Shown here: piece after piece, positions 12,411 to 25,000 of the stretch
Layout: each line of letters begins with the position of its first letter
Position numbering within the stretch: the first letter of the stretch is position 1
Assembly (NCBI GenBank): GCA_963971405.1
Contig: OZ020489.1
Location: 25,694,290-25,758,289, forward strand
DNA length: 64,000 bases
DNA from: Psococerastis gibbosa
Taxonomy: Eukaryota; Arthropoda; Insecta; Psocodea; Psocidae
Direction of reading: 5' to 3'
The notes under the pieces: generated by a model
Told to the model about the DNA's origin: nothing
The model's database searches: none
Seen by the model: the letters and a program-made list of their open reading frames with translations, nothing else
Program-made: the position numbers and the translations under genes

Positions 12411-14210
12411 AACGTCGTCCATAAGCAGCCCTTCAATAACGATAATAGCCTAATATACTTGGTCTATCTTTTGTATCTAACTGATTGTGTTTTTTGGTTA
12501 AGATGAATGAGTGAATGACAGCAATTGCAAGGCGATTAGCTTCTAGTTTGTCTTTGCGTATTACAGTACTTAACGACGGATTATTTCAATGCTCATTCTT
12601 AAACAATAATTCAGTTAATCGCAATACTCATGAGTTAGGTTGTTTTTAAATACAGTAGGTAGTGACTTGTATCAACAGTTTCTTTAAAGACAAATAAACG
12701 CCAAATTTCAAAATGAAACAACTTTCAATGCACCAAATGATGTAAGTTATGTAGTACCTTTTGCGTTTAGACCTGGCTTATTATCAGTTCACAATACTTC
12801 GTACAACTACGAAAATTAGTAACTATTGGGTAGTAGCGCATTGATTATGTGCTAATGTAGAACTAAAGTGGCCAATTAATGCAGATCCAATCCGGAATAT
12901 CCTCGTAAACAGATGAATTCTTTTTTTGAAACTTCATCTATTTTACAGCAATAATGCTGTATACAACTTATTTATATTTTATTGAATTATCCGTGATATT
13001 TTCTACTGTAACAATATCAGTATTTTTGTGATGTGTACTCAATTGCAAATCGTCTCCTATTTAAAATAGTCAGTTATATCTTATTTTGTAGAATTTATCA
13101 ACAACAGTAAATTATATACCTAGGTAGAATTAATTAGTAGGTTACGAGTAGATTATTGTTATAAACATAAAAGATTTATTTTTAATACATGTACAGCCCA
13201 ACGAATTAGATTTAAGTAGCCTGCATTGTTCAGTCTTAAAAATGTTTCTTTAATGGGTCTCATTGCAGAGTTGAGATAACACATACCGTTTATTAAATAG
13301 AAACATTGTAGACACTAGTAGGAAAATACTTTCGGAAACAGCTTTGAAATGGTATATTACAATGCAGTTACCGAGCTTATTTATTTTAAAAATGTTTAAA
13401 AACGCTGCTAAAAAAGATTTTTTTTTAGTAAATTAAAAGCAGCAGCGATACAAGTACTTAATTTAAACTATACAATACGGTAAGATACAATAGTAAAAAA
13501 GATTTAAATAATTCACCATGCCCGGTACCTATTTATATATTCTGCGATGTTACAGAATGGTTTTTTTTTAACAGGAAAGACGAAACTTAAATCTCTCCCC
13601 TGAAATGAGCTAACTTTTGAAAGTGTGATGAACAACGATTTTTAACAATTTACATAAAATGTTTATAATTGAACTTGCAAAGACACCCATTAATTTCATT
13701 ATTGTACTGTATTTTTGCATCGTGCAAAAGAGCCACATGAACATATATTGTGTTGTAGAAGATGAATAGCATAAATAAGTTACTTTTTGAGATTTTTATA
13801 CTTTTATTATACAATACTGTACATAAACGTTTTCTTAAATTTACATGTTGACTGTTAGGTACATAATATTATTGATGATGTGCCGTGGTTGCCAAATCCT
13901 TAAGCCGCTATTATATTATCGTATTTTGCCTATAAGGCAATAAGTCTGTGTTAGACTACCGGTGCTATGTTTTTTTATTTATAATTTTGTAGATTACCAT
14001 ATACTACATTTCAATCGTGAAAATTTGATTTCAGTTTAGACCTCTTGGAGATCTGAGATTAAAAAAACACTTGAAATCAGCTATTTTGCAAATTAATGAA
14101 TGCAAAAGGTATTTGTCACTTGAGACTATAAATACAGGAGAGATAAATAACTTTTAAAATCTAAATGCTTCTACTTTATGGGATGTAATAATTTCATTAA
14201 TATTCTTTGA
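12411..14210. other. AT-rich intergenic sequence
   Basis: No exon, RNA gene or clear repeat boundary was seen. Composition is very AT-rich with several poly-T and poly-A runs. Confidence 0.5.
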
Positions 14211-14415
14211 TATAGTCCACGCAAAATGAGAAAAGTATGGACATGGAATGTTTTGATCCTGTGCAACACTGTAAAAATATTCTTTGCACAATTTTTGTTA
14301 TGCCTTGCATCCAATACAACAAGGTAACACAAAATGGTACAAGGAATATTTTTACAGTGTTGGACAGGATCACAACATTCCATGTCCATACTTTTCTCAT
14401 TTTGCGTGGACTATA
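14211..14415. mobile_element. Palindromic MITE, family Y (copy 1)
   Basis: An almost perfect 205-bp inverted repeat. The left arm starts TATAGTCCACGCAAAATGAG and the right arm ends with the complement CTCATTTTGCGTGGACTATA. Further copies form 23081-23462 (interrupted) and the ends of the fold-back element at 35363-37163. ORFs on both strands here are artefacts of the palindrome. Confidence 0.85.
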
Positions 14416-14688
14416 CCATGGGAATTTTTATTAAATTTTTTTGCACTCAATGCGACGATTCCAGTGATACCACCAACTCAAAAATATGTTTTTTGTGACA
14501 AATCGTTTTTTGCATTCATGCTGCCCAGTTATTTTGTACACCAAAATTATGTAGGTTTATTTTCAGGTTGTTCAGACTGGTTTCTGATGGCTTATCTCTA
14601 ATGATGGTTACCACCATGCTGGAGTATTCGTTCTTGCGGGTAAATGCTATCCTCGTATGAGCTTGGGTCGTAATTGAGCTCTATATAA

Positions 14689-14997
14689 GAGAGATGGAAC
14701 ACTTGTGCCCGCCACGAATATTTTTTTAGTCCTTGGGCCCTAGGCCATGCCCAGGGTTTTTTTTTGGGGGAGGGGGGGGGTCCAAAAAAAGTTAAGTATT
14801 TAAAATTAAATTTTATACCTATTTTATTAATGAAAGCCCATTCTATCTAGTGTAAAGCTCTTTATTTCGGAGGGGGTCCATACCCCTCCCCTGGGCACGG
14901 CCTTGCTTGGGCCACCTGCTACATCTTTTCAATGCCGGTGACCCCTAAAAAATTTAAAAAAATATTTTTGGCGGGAGGCGAATGTTCCATCTCTCCT
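14689..14997. mobile_element. MITE with GAGAGATGGAAC termini
   Basis: Terminal inverted repeats AGGAGAGATGGAACAYT with conserved subterminal GCCCGCC/GGCGGG blocks bound about 309 bp. The interior contains a T-run followed by a G-run near 14755-14780. No coding capacity. Confidence 0.7.
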
Positions 14998-16379
14998 GTA
15001 TAGGAATCTAGGTCAGACAGTATGGCTACCGTCCATCACTTGCAGTATTCCAATGTAAAGAGATTAACTAATGTGATTAGCTTCTTGGCACTTCTGGGCA
15101 CTTGCCACTATTAAAACCAAACCGATTTCTTTTATTTGCATTAATTATACAATTAACCGGAAAAAAAATTTAAAAATAGCCGCCATTTTCAGAAGTAGAC
15201 GTTACATTAACTTTGGCGACTGTCGGCAGGACCCAAAAGGACATGTGGATAGCAAAATCCCCTGGAAGGAGTACTCGTACTTGGTGGGAGCTACCCTAAA
15301 TTCAGTATACAAAAGGGGCTGTTTTCGTTTAATAATTATTATTATTACCTACATTAGCATTTTCCACATGTGTATAACTTGAGTTACTTGATTACTGCAG
15401 TCAGCCAGCAGTAGATCTATCTGGCTGAAGTGAAGCCCACAAGCGATGTGCCATCCAGAATTTTGAAACTTCATATGAGTGGTGTTCACTTCAACGTTTT
15501 TGTGACATTGTTATTGATGTACCGATGACATAGTATCTTAACTTTGTTCCCCTCAGTTTGACGCTAAATCGGACACTATTTTTTTATTCTAGTATTAGGC
15601 TATGAAAGTGAAACATTTAATTTTAATTTTTTTTTAAATTAGTTTATGTATCATATCCCAGAAAAATTACAATATGAACAATGTTAAAATACTTACTCTT
15701 ACTCATCCAATGCCCGTGCGTGACATTTCTGTTCTATAGACACCGGCCGTGTCACGCTGTTGCCCAACTCAATAAATCTCGTTGCAGCAAGGATTCGTCA
15801 TAGCCCCGAGCAGTCCTGTAGTTGGGCAGGTGGTTAGCTGTGACTGTGAATGACAAAAAATAATCATTGTTGGGTAAAAATTACTGTCCGGAACTTCCTA
15901 AACATTAAAATGCCTTCATGATACGATGCAAAAACTGAATAAAAGTAGAAATGTCTATTAGACCATAGCATCAAACCAGGGGACTAAGGTCTAGGAATGT
16001 CCTATAAGTCGAGATGTATAAAAATGGTTGATGTGGCATCACTCAGGGTTGCCCTAGTACTAAAGTAATTTACTCTACGTACAAATACAATAATTACCTC
16101 CTTGTTATGTTGCTTTAACTCAAATTGCACTGTTTCCGTTACCTATGTAAAATTGCTAAAAATACATTGTATTGAGGGGGGGGGGGGAGACTTAATTCAC
16201 ACTTGAGTCCTTAAGCAGTAAAAATCATAATATTACGAATAATTATGCCTACTGTAAAAATGTCAAAATGTGAACGAACTTGAGATCTATGTGTTTTCCT
16301 AGTACGTACCTAGGTACCTCAAATGCTACATTGTTTGTTTTTCTGACTTTCGATTTGGTTGACTGATAAGGTGCCCATT
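14998..16379. other. Intergenic sequence, no gene recognised
   Basis: No supported exon or complete repeat was delimited. A G-run lies at about 16177-16187. Confidence 0.45.
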
Positions 16380-16753
16380 CCATTGACCGGCTAGGGTTAT
16401 TTCCATAAACGGTGACGTGGTAGCAGACATTCAAGACTTAGGTGGCGTTTCCACCGATCTCGCATTGCAGAATTGACGGAAATGTTTATTTTCCTCTATG
16501 CCATAGTTAAAATTGATCAATGATCATACAGTAAAATCACAAACAAACAAACTAAAATTAAAAAATGGCGTCATGGGATATATTAAGTACAAACATTTTA
16601 ATAGATTTCTATAAAAAGAAAAATTCTAATTTCCGTCAATGTCATTTGCATTCTGCAATGCGAGATCGGTGGAAACGCAACCTAAGTCTTGAATGTCTGC
16701 TACCACGTCACTGTTTTTGAAAATAGCTCTAGCCGGTCAATGGAATGGGCGTC
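16380..16753. mobile_element. PIF/Harbinger-like MITE, family W (copy 1), TAA target duplication
   Basis: Flanked by TAA on both sides (16377-16379 and 16754-16756). Long inverted arms begin GGTGCCCATTCCATTGACC and include GACGTGGTAGCAGACAT in both arms. The centre (about 16490-16620) is shared with the copies at 53675 and 60772. Three-base TWA duplication and a G-rich terminus suggest PIF/Harbinger. Confidence 0.8.
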
Positions 16754-16861
16754 TAAGGTTAAGGGAATAATAATGTTATCGAAACATCAACAGTTTATGT
16801 ATAGCCTTCCACAACAGGAGCCCCGAACACCATGAAGTGGAACCACGTAACCATAACATCT

Positions 16862-17115
16862 GATATAATTACAAGGGCTTTCACGGCCGGCGTTAGATGA
16901 TAAAGCAGTAGAATCTCGGCTGATGAGCCGTGGTCCCTCTGATATTGCACATCCAAACGTTTCGTTAACATCTGCGATCGACGACTGAGTTGCTACTGAA
17001 CCTCCAAGATGCAATAATAGAAGTCTACGTAGTGCCACTGAAGATGTCTGCAGCCGATGTTGACGAAGCGTTCAGTTCTGTCTATCAGCCCGGATTTCCC
17101 TGCTTCATCGTAACG
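16862..17115. repeat. Palindromic repeat, family Z (copy 1)
   Basis: Inverted-repeat element with terminal GGCTTTCACGGCCGG and internal GATGTTGACGAARCGTT. Copies lie at 23226-23410, 28672-28888 and 29893-30092. Translations of this repeat give a recurrent spurious DVDETF-like peptide. Confidence 0.65.
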
Positions 17116-17316
17116 TTGGAGTTCATACAGTCGTATAAACATATATATTTCTTCCGTCCAGCATATTTTAGTGTATTTTTTTAATCAGATACTGTATTTA
17201 CATATTTTGTATCGGTCTTGTTGTTCCAATATAAAAATTTATATTTTCTGATTCCTCTGCTTATTTGTTCTATTTCCTGTAATACTTTGTAGGTATAGGC
17301 ATTGGCCCTGGGTACA

Positions 17317-17660
17317 CACTCTAATATTTATTCAATCGAAGAAATAGTTGGAATGTTTATGTTTAAGTATACGATTTGAATCTGAATTTATATATTATAC
17401 TCTCCAATTTTTCTTTGACCCATATTTATTGGATTTAATATTGGAACAAGATTCGAGTGTGTAATAAGGGGGAATATCAATGAAATATAATTATTGTATT
17501 TTTCACGTTTTAGTAACTTTTTCGCTAGTCTCTGATATCAAAATCAAGCAAGATTCACTTTTTAACGTTGTGCTTAAGATGATTAAGGGTGCCTTAAGGA
17601 GGAAAATTCATACAGGTTTAAAAAGCAATCACAATATTCGAGTGTGTAATAGGGGGAGAA
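17317..17660. repeat. Diverged palindromic repeat resembling 52471-52640
   Basis: Shares GGAATGTTTATGTT, the GTATACGATTTGAAT block and CGAGTGTGTAAT with sequence at 52471-52640. Boundaries are uncertain. Confidence 0.45.
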
Positions 17661-18407
17661 TATCTAACGCATTAATGGGAGTAGCCGTAAACTTGTCTTC
17701 TTAAAACTTATGCATGATGAAAGACAAGTTAAATAATTGAAATTGAGAAAAACTAGCATAACCAGCAATAGTTTCAGGCTCAGTTTTAGATATATTCCTT
17801 TCAATGGAGCTTTTGTCAGAGAAATACCGTATAACATTTTTCCTCCCGTAAGACCTTTCACGTACCTTATACTAGACGGTATTTTAATTCCTCGAAAACT
17901 TGTGGATAGTAATTAAAAAGTAGTGCTTTTAAGACGACTAAATTTGGCAAAAAACGCACACTTCAAAAATATTTTGCAGGATTTCGGAGGTGCTAAAACC
18001 TTTTCCTCCTGTAAACCTGTGTCTTAAATACTATGGTCGCTCCAAATGCTTTTTGGAATGTTGGGTAGTATATACTGCCCACATACATGTACTACTGTAT
18101 ATATGTATATATACGTGTTAACATATTGTTTTTAAATCCGCTGTGAAATTTCCACAGGCTTTTCCTAGGAACTAGCATTAACCATTCATCATTGCATAAT
18201 CATACTTACTACTTTACTTTATCCAACGCCAATTGCATAATCATGAATTTGCAGGCATTGGATGAATGTGTGACCGAATATTACAGTTATTACATCTCAG
18301 ATAATATCTTCATTAATAAATTAAATTGTATTATATCCTATACATAGCAATCAATATTATTGAGCTATTACTGCACTACCTACATAATTATGTAGGCATC
18401 ATATCGC

Positions 18408-18600
18408 ACTATTATATGGTATGGAGGGATGGACGTTGAAAGACGTTATGGTGAACAGAATTAGTGCATTAGGAATGTGGGTATACAGACGAATTCTATG
18501 CATATCCTGGAGAGATGGTGCCCCCAATCCTGAGGTCCTGAGGCGAATGGATACAGAAGCCGAGTTGCTGTTGTTGGTTAAGAATCGGAAACTAACATAG
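18408..18600 (+). pseudogene. LINE ORF2 C-terminal fragment (decayed)
   Basis: Frame-1 reading gives YGMEGWTLK, then ALGMWVYRRIL.ISWRDG and a VLRRM motif, matching the extreme C-terminal part of a non-LTR retrotransposon polyprotein. It aligns with the better fragment at 25570-25903 and ends in an in-frame stop. Short, isolated and non-functional. Confidence 0.7.
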
Positions 18601-19020
18601 TGCTTAGTATAGGCCTCAGGGGGGTCATTACAATATTTATCAGGGGGTCAAGATGATAATTAGGTACATTTTTAAGCAAGGCCGTAACGATTTCCTCATT
18701 ATTTAGTCCTTGTCAATTTCGTATTTCTTCAATCCCAGGGGGGGGGGGATTTACCCCCCTGGGACTACATATGACGCCTCTGACTAGGCTGAATCCTATA
18801 ATGACGATTGTGATTATTTAGGGCCGTATTAGCAACTCAGAAAGATTGGTATACCTGCGTATGTACGCACTTTATGGCAATTTGCGTGATTGTATTAAGA
18901 TATTACTGTTTGTTCCACGTACATTGTAACTGGTGGTTTCCTGAAGAAAAAAAAACGGATCATGAACGCCTACCTACACGAGCAGAACGCAAAGCTGGAA
19001 GCACAGGTTGCTTGGGGCGC

Positions 19021-19059
19021 TTTAAATAACACGCGCTAGGCACCGGCTCTTCAATCTTC
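19021..19059 (+). promoter_or_regulatory. Putative core promoter of takeout-like gene 1
   Basis: TTTAAATA at 19021-19028 lies about 25-30 bp upstream of TCAATC (19051), a plausible start region, and the ATG follows at 19075. The motif GCTCTTCAATCTT (19047-19059) recurs 24-36 bp upstream of the ATG of gene 2 (33932-33944), although gene 2 lacks a visible TATA element. Confidence 0.45.
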
Positions 19060-19074
19060 CAGTGCTCGGGCAAC

Positions 19075-22000
19075 ATGCAACTTCTCATACTGTTTTTCGC
19101 AATATTGGGCTGCATTTCTGCAGCTCCAAGCAAGGGAGACCTGAAGCTACGTAAGTATTCTATGCTTTGTAATATCGCAATTAGTGGGGGAGTACTGTTT
19201 ATCAGTACTACAGCAATTTAAACGAACATTTGGCTTATACCAATAATTCCATAAGCATATTCGTACATTAAATAAAATTGAACGTACTCGGTGTTTCGTT
19301 CTTTTCAAATTATCAACAGTAGAAATATCAGAAGGCAGTTTCAGACTGTACTTACATAACATACCTTATATATGGATACGGATATAGCTATACAATTATA
19401 TTATTAATATATCTTCATATCGGAAAGTTATGCTACTAAATGGCCGATGCTATACTTATGAGTGCCCCAACTACGCGTTTTTGACAAATTCGATTTTCAC
19501 AGGAAATATCCATTATATATTATTACTATTATATATAATTATATTATATATAATATTCTTATACATTACATTAACAGAAAAGCTCCTCTACATTTCGATA
19601 TTTGAGATGTGGCCTTCACTAACACAAATAAATTGTTGTGGTATGCAAGGCTCGGATTATCCATAAAATCTTCAAAACCTAATTTTTTCTTTAAAACCAA
19701 ATTCATGCTGAGGAACGTAACCGATTCGCTTTTGTTACTTGTATATTGAGCTCCTACAACATAGTACAAGTTAAGAAGCATCGATAGAATGGGGCATAAG
19801 AAAAATTATTTTATTAGCCATTTTTCATGAACCCCCCCCCCCCTAAATGTTATCAGTTATCAAAACATGAACTCTTCTACCAAGTAGATGAGTTCAGGTG
19901 GCGTAATGTTGGCGGGGGCACGGTCCGTCCTGCCCCCCCCACCCCCCAGCCTCGAGCATTGTAATAAGACGTGGTTCATGGAGACCCCCGGGCCTCTTTG
20001 TAGCAATATGAACATAAGCATTCCTTTGTTAGCTTTGTAAAATCTACAGCTATACTTTGCTACTATTAAAATGCTTAAAACCCTACTATTTTGCACTTAT
20101 ATTTTCAATTTTTCCATAACCTGCCTGATGAAGTCATAAGGTCTACTTAGTTTTTTTGCCCCGCCATCATTCTGAAACATTACGCCTCTAGATGAGTTAC
20201 AAACAGACAGACATTTCGTAAAAAAAAAAAAAAACACTTTTTTGGGGGGTCCAGAGACCTCATAACGTGTAAATCTATTGAAATAGCCAAATCAAAAATT
20301 TCAACGGTACTACTAACTTTTCCATATAGGCCTACTAACGTATAACTAGGGAAGCAAAATTATAAACCAGCCTAATTTGGGTTGATCCAGGGGAGGCCAC
20401 TGTCAATGATAAGCTTCCTTTTAAGATGATTTTTTTTTCTACTAGTTAAAGCGATACTAACATACGGCATTGTAGTTTCGTAGTCTTCTCATTCTAAGGC
20501 GGGGTTTCCACCAACGTCAATAGTGATAGTAAATGTATTTTTGACGTGGTAGCAGACATTAAAGACATACTAAAAATGTCTGCTACCAACTCAAAACTAC
20601 ATTTACTATCACTATTGACGTTGGTGGAATCCCCGCCTAAACTAATTGAACATTAATGTCCGTTTTCCTTATGTATCGTGTGCTCTTCCGTCGTGCTAGT
20701 TCAACCTGATGGAAGTAACATGTTTCCGACAATCTTGATGACCTTGGCGGGTTTCTTGGCTTATGGCTATGGAAAAATGTTGTAGGTCTCCGACAGAACT
20801 AAATTTATAAGCTCCAATTTGGTTTTAGCACGGATTATTACCACCTGATTTTATTGAATCTGGACATTTAATAGTCGGTCAGTTAAATCTTACAATTTGT
20901 CTGTTACCAACACCTTAAATACCATAAATCCCAAAGAAATGCTATCAAATGGTCTCAAAAATGTCGCATCCCTTAGAAAAACACTCCTCTAAATTCTGAT
21001 CTATGAAATTTGACCGTCACTAACACTGATTGATCATAGTTTTTTTTTTTATCTCCGACCTCCCGACGGTCACATAATTATTATGATTAAAAATGTAGAG
21101 GAGTGTTCTTCTACGGCAGTGGTTGCCAAAGAGCGGCTCCAGAGTTGCATGTGGCTCTTTGGCTTTGGTGTAATAGAAGTTTACTAAACAAGCAGATTTG
21201 GCTCCCATTTTTTTTTTTAAATTTCTGAAATGTTCATTTTTTACTCTTTGGCTAAAAAGTTTGCTCACCACTGTTCTAAGGGATGTGACATTTTTAATAT
21301 ATTATGTATGTTATTTACAGTATATCATAATATAAATGAACGTGTATTGAAAAAAAAACATTTATACACAATAATTGTAAGGCCACACTATAACAATTTT
21401 CCATGCCCTAAAACTAAAAAATAAAGAAATACAATTAGACATACAATACATACTGCACATTTATATATTTCCTGTAAAATTTGTACAAATAAGTTCCAGT
21501 GGAGGTGTTTTTTGCTCTTAAATACGTACGAGTAGATACAGTATATATATCATAAATAAAATTATTGTACAGTACAATAAGGGCGGTTCCCAATCTTCTC
21601 GATTATGCCATGCCATGCATTGCCAGGAGCCGGTGATGTTCAGAATTCTTTACCGATACTTTTTAAGCGATGGTGGGACCCGGCCTAAATAGATGACTTA
21701 TTGTGAATACCGCAGGGCAATTAAGCTAATTGCTTTTTTCTACGTAACGACTTATACGCTTACAAAGAAGATTTTAGTATTTCATGATTTCAGGAAGGAA
21801 ATAGAAAAAGTATACTTAATTATACAGTAAGCAGTTTACGTATAGTATTACCTTGAATGTAGGCTTATCTATAAATTACGGGTTACAGCTCCCTAACTCA
21901 AGAAATCGTAAAAAAAAACTGTAGACAAATTGTACAAGGTAGGCAATCTACAGTAAGCATCAAACAATTGCACCTATGTATATTAAAAAATATAATATAA

Positions 22001-25000
22001 GAGTAATTTTTTCTATTGCGCTTCAAGTAGAACTTCCGCAGTTCATTAAGAGTTCAGTCTCATAGCAGACGATTAGGCATACAATAACCTTCATATTAAA
22101 ATTTTAATTAGTATAATTATTATAGCCTACATGCACGCAGCTCACATAGCCCTTTATTATTTTATTAGCTGTATAGTACCAACTATCAAGGTGAACTGGG
22201 CAGAAGAGGATGCTATATTTTAGACCTCCTTGAGGCATGAGGCACATGAGGCTACATGAGGAAAACTCCACTTTCAGCAGAGTTTATACTATTGAACTTA
22301 ATTATATCTAAATAGGACTTTTAATTACTATGAATGTTTGCATTCGAGGAGGATAATTTAAGCAGGTGCGTGATACTGATACCTATCGTATAGCAAGTCC
22401 CAGACATATCCGTAATAACACACTGTTTACCTCGTTCCGAAATTTGAATAATTTAGGATCAGGGGCCTTGCACTCTATGGGTGCCATACTCTGAAGCTTA
22501 TTAGGTCTACATAGACTCGAATCTGTACTTGATTAAGTCATACTTTGACCTGTTTCATTGCGTCAATGGTAAGCTTGTCTAATATCGCTTGTAGCCGGTG
22601 TAGGTTGACATCGAGGACGTATGCCAAAGATTCATACGGAAACAACACAAATAATTAATTCAGTTAATGCACAATTATTCTCTATTAACGTTTAAATTTT
22701 TTTATATATTTATTTATTTATTACTTGTACTAATTTTCACTTGTGCTAATTTTTCACTTGTACTTTTAAAGGGGGGCCCAACACGGGACCTTTCCTTTGG
22801 GCCCCTCCTCCATTTCTTTTTTAATATTGTAAATGTTGTTTTGATTTGATTTAATAAATTTGATTTGATTTGATTTGAATGTCCGAAATTCATGGGGTCG
22901 TTGGCATTGGACAAGGGACCTCTAGATCACTATATGTAGGCATAAAAAGTCATTCGGGTCATTATTAGTTCAACATACAGGCAATATTGTTTTTTTTTTT
23001 TTAAATTATGGAAGGTTAATCGCATACAAACAAGTTAAGAATGTATCCAATTGACCTTATCAGTCGCCTCTGTAGGTTATTATAGTCCACGCGAATGAGA
23101 AAAGTATGGACATGGAATGTTTTGATCCTGTGCAACACTGTAAAAATATTTCTTGCACCATTTTGTGTTACCTTGTTGGATTGGATGCAAGGCATAACAA
23201 AAATTGTGCAAAGAATATTTTTACAGTGTTGTTCTGAAAGCGCATTTCTAAATGTCTCATCAACATCAGCAGTGCTACTGAATATGTCGACCGCAGATGT
23301 TGACGAAACGTGTCGAAGTACACTTTCAGAACGACCACGGCCTATCATCCCGGATTGTACTACTTGTTCAGTCTCTATACTGTCAAGCCCGCAGTATTAA
23401 GCTAGTCGGGCCAGGATCAAAACATTCCATGTACGTATTTTTCTCATTTTGCGTGGACTATACCCCTGTTGAGTCACGACACGTCTCCAATCGAATGGCT
23501 TGTAGAGACTCGCACAAGTACAAGCACGCTACCACCTTGCCATCGAAGTCGATGTTGTATGTATACAGTAAATGCAGTGTGTAACAATAATTTGCCCACT
23601 TATTGTACTGTAGTAGGCGAGGGGTCTGTTTGGGGCTGTTCGATTATTTTACTCGACGAGACATTTTAAAGCCCCCACACACGATGCTTCCGGGAATGCC
23701 ACGCCAGGAACGCCATTCCCGGCGTGGCGTGGCATGGATTTTTGGGCCCACAGACGAGGCGGCCGGGCATGCCACATAAAATGGCGGACCTAGACCCAAG
23801 GCGTATACAGTAATAAGTTGTTGTTATATTCAGGCATTGTATTCAATACATCAAATCAAAATGTATTATGCGTAAAATCAAAAAGAAATAGGTAGAAATG
23901 GACCAAAGGTCGTTCGTTACCAGCAGCGACACATCGTGTCCCACAGCAATTTAATGAAGGAGTTGCTATTTGAACCAAATGATTGGCGAAACTACATGAG
24001 GATGTCTGAAGAAGCCTTTTACTACTCATTACTCCCTATATTAAACATAATATATAAATAATATGAATATATATTACATATATGTAATATATTATATTAG
24101 AAGTTCTTTGATATGAATTGAAGTAAACAAAGAAGCAGAAGACAACGCTGCTGGTTGTTCTAATGACACGTTTTCCAATCAAAACCGCCGCAACTTTGAA
24201 ATTTTATGCAAGAAGGAGCTAAGTGCAAACTCTCGGCCCCTGTCGTGGACCATGGCGTGGACTCTCGGATTTCCATTGAAACCGAAGTCCTGGGATTTCA
24301 AATTCAGGAATGACAACAGTCCAAGACTGGCATTCTTGTACACACACGATACGTCCCGGACTGCCAACTCCCAAAACTGGCATTCCCGGAAGCATCGTGT
24401 GTGGGGGCTTTAAGACTGGGGTGTCGTATATATTGGAAGTTTTTTTAGTCAATACATCTGGTTGACCCGATGTAGAAATAGAAGTAATCACGATGATACT
24501 ACCTTATACATTTTAGATACCGTACTCTTTTCCTATGAAAATACTCAGTTATCCCAATAAAAAACCTAATGACCTTCTACCAAGAACTAGCATTGGTTGG
24601 ATTAGCTGGCAATACCTATATATACTATACATTGTAGTATTATATGGTATATATATAACACTGACATTAAATTAGCTTCGGTTGAAGAGGTAACCTCCTC
24701 GTTATAACCGAAATTAGAGGATATTGAAAAAAGAGCTTGGGGTCCAGCGGTTAAGACGAAGCCCCGGTTAGGCGTAGATCGTGGGTTCGAATCCCGCCAA
24801 GCCCAATTTTTTTCCATATCCTGTCATTTCGGTGGCAATACCTAATTAGAATTTTTTTTTGCAGCAACTTTTGTGAAAACATGTTTCCGCAATCAGCCCG
24901 AATTCGACGACTGCCTAAAAGATTCCCTTCAGAACATATTCCCTCATCTGGCCAAAGGTAAGGAAAGCTACAATACCGTACTACGTAATTTCAATATTAA

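Noticed and set aside
14171-14601. Four overlapping ORFs with near-identical peptides on both strands
   Set aside because: They arise because the Y element is a palindrome; both strands read the same arm.
23016-23584. ORFs of 95-110 codons
   Set aside because: Chimeric across nested X, Y and Z repeats.
24720-24805. Functional nuclear tRNA gene
   Set aside because: The acceptor pairing is imperfect, the anticodon arm has a mismatch, and the segment is embedded in a repeated palindrome; called tRNA-like only.
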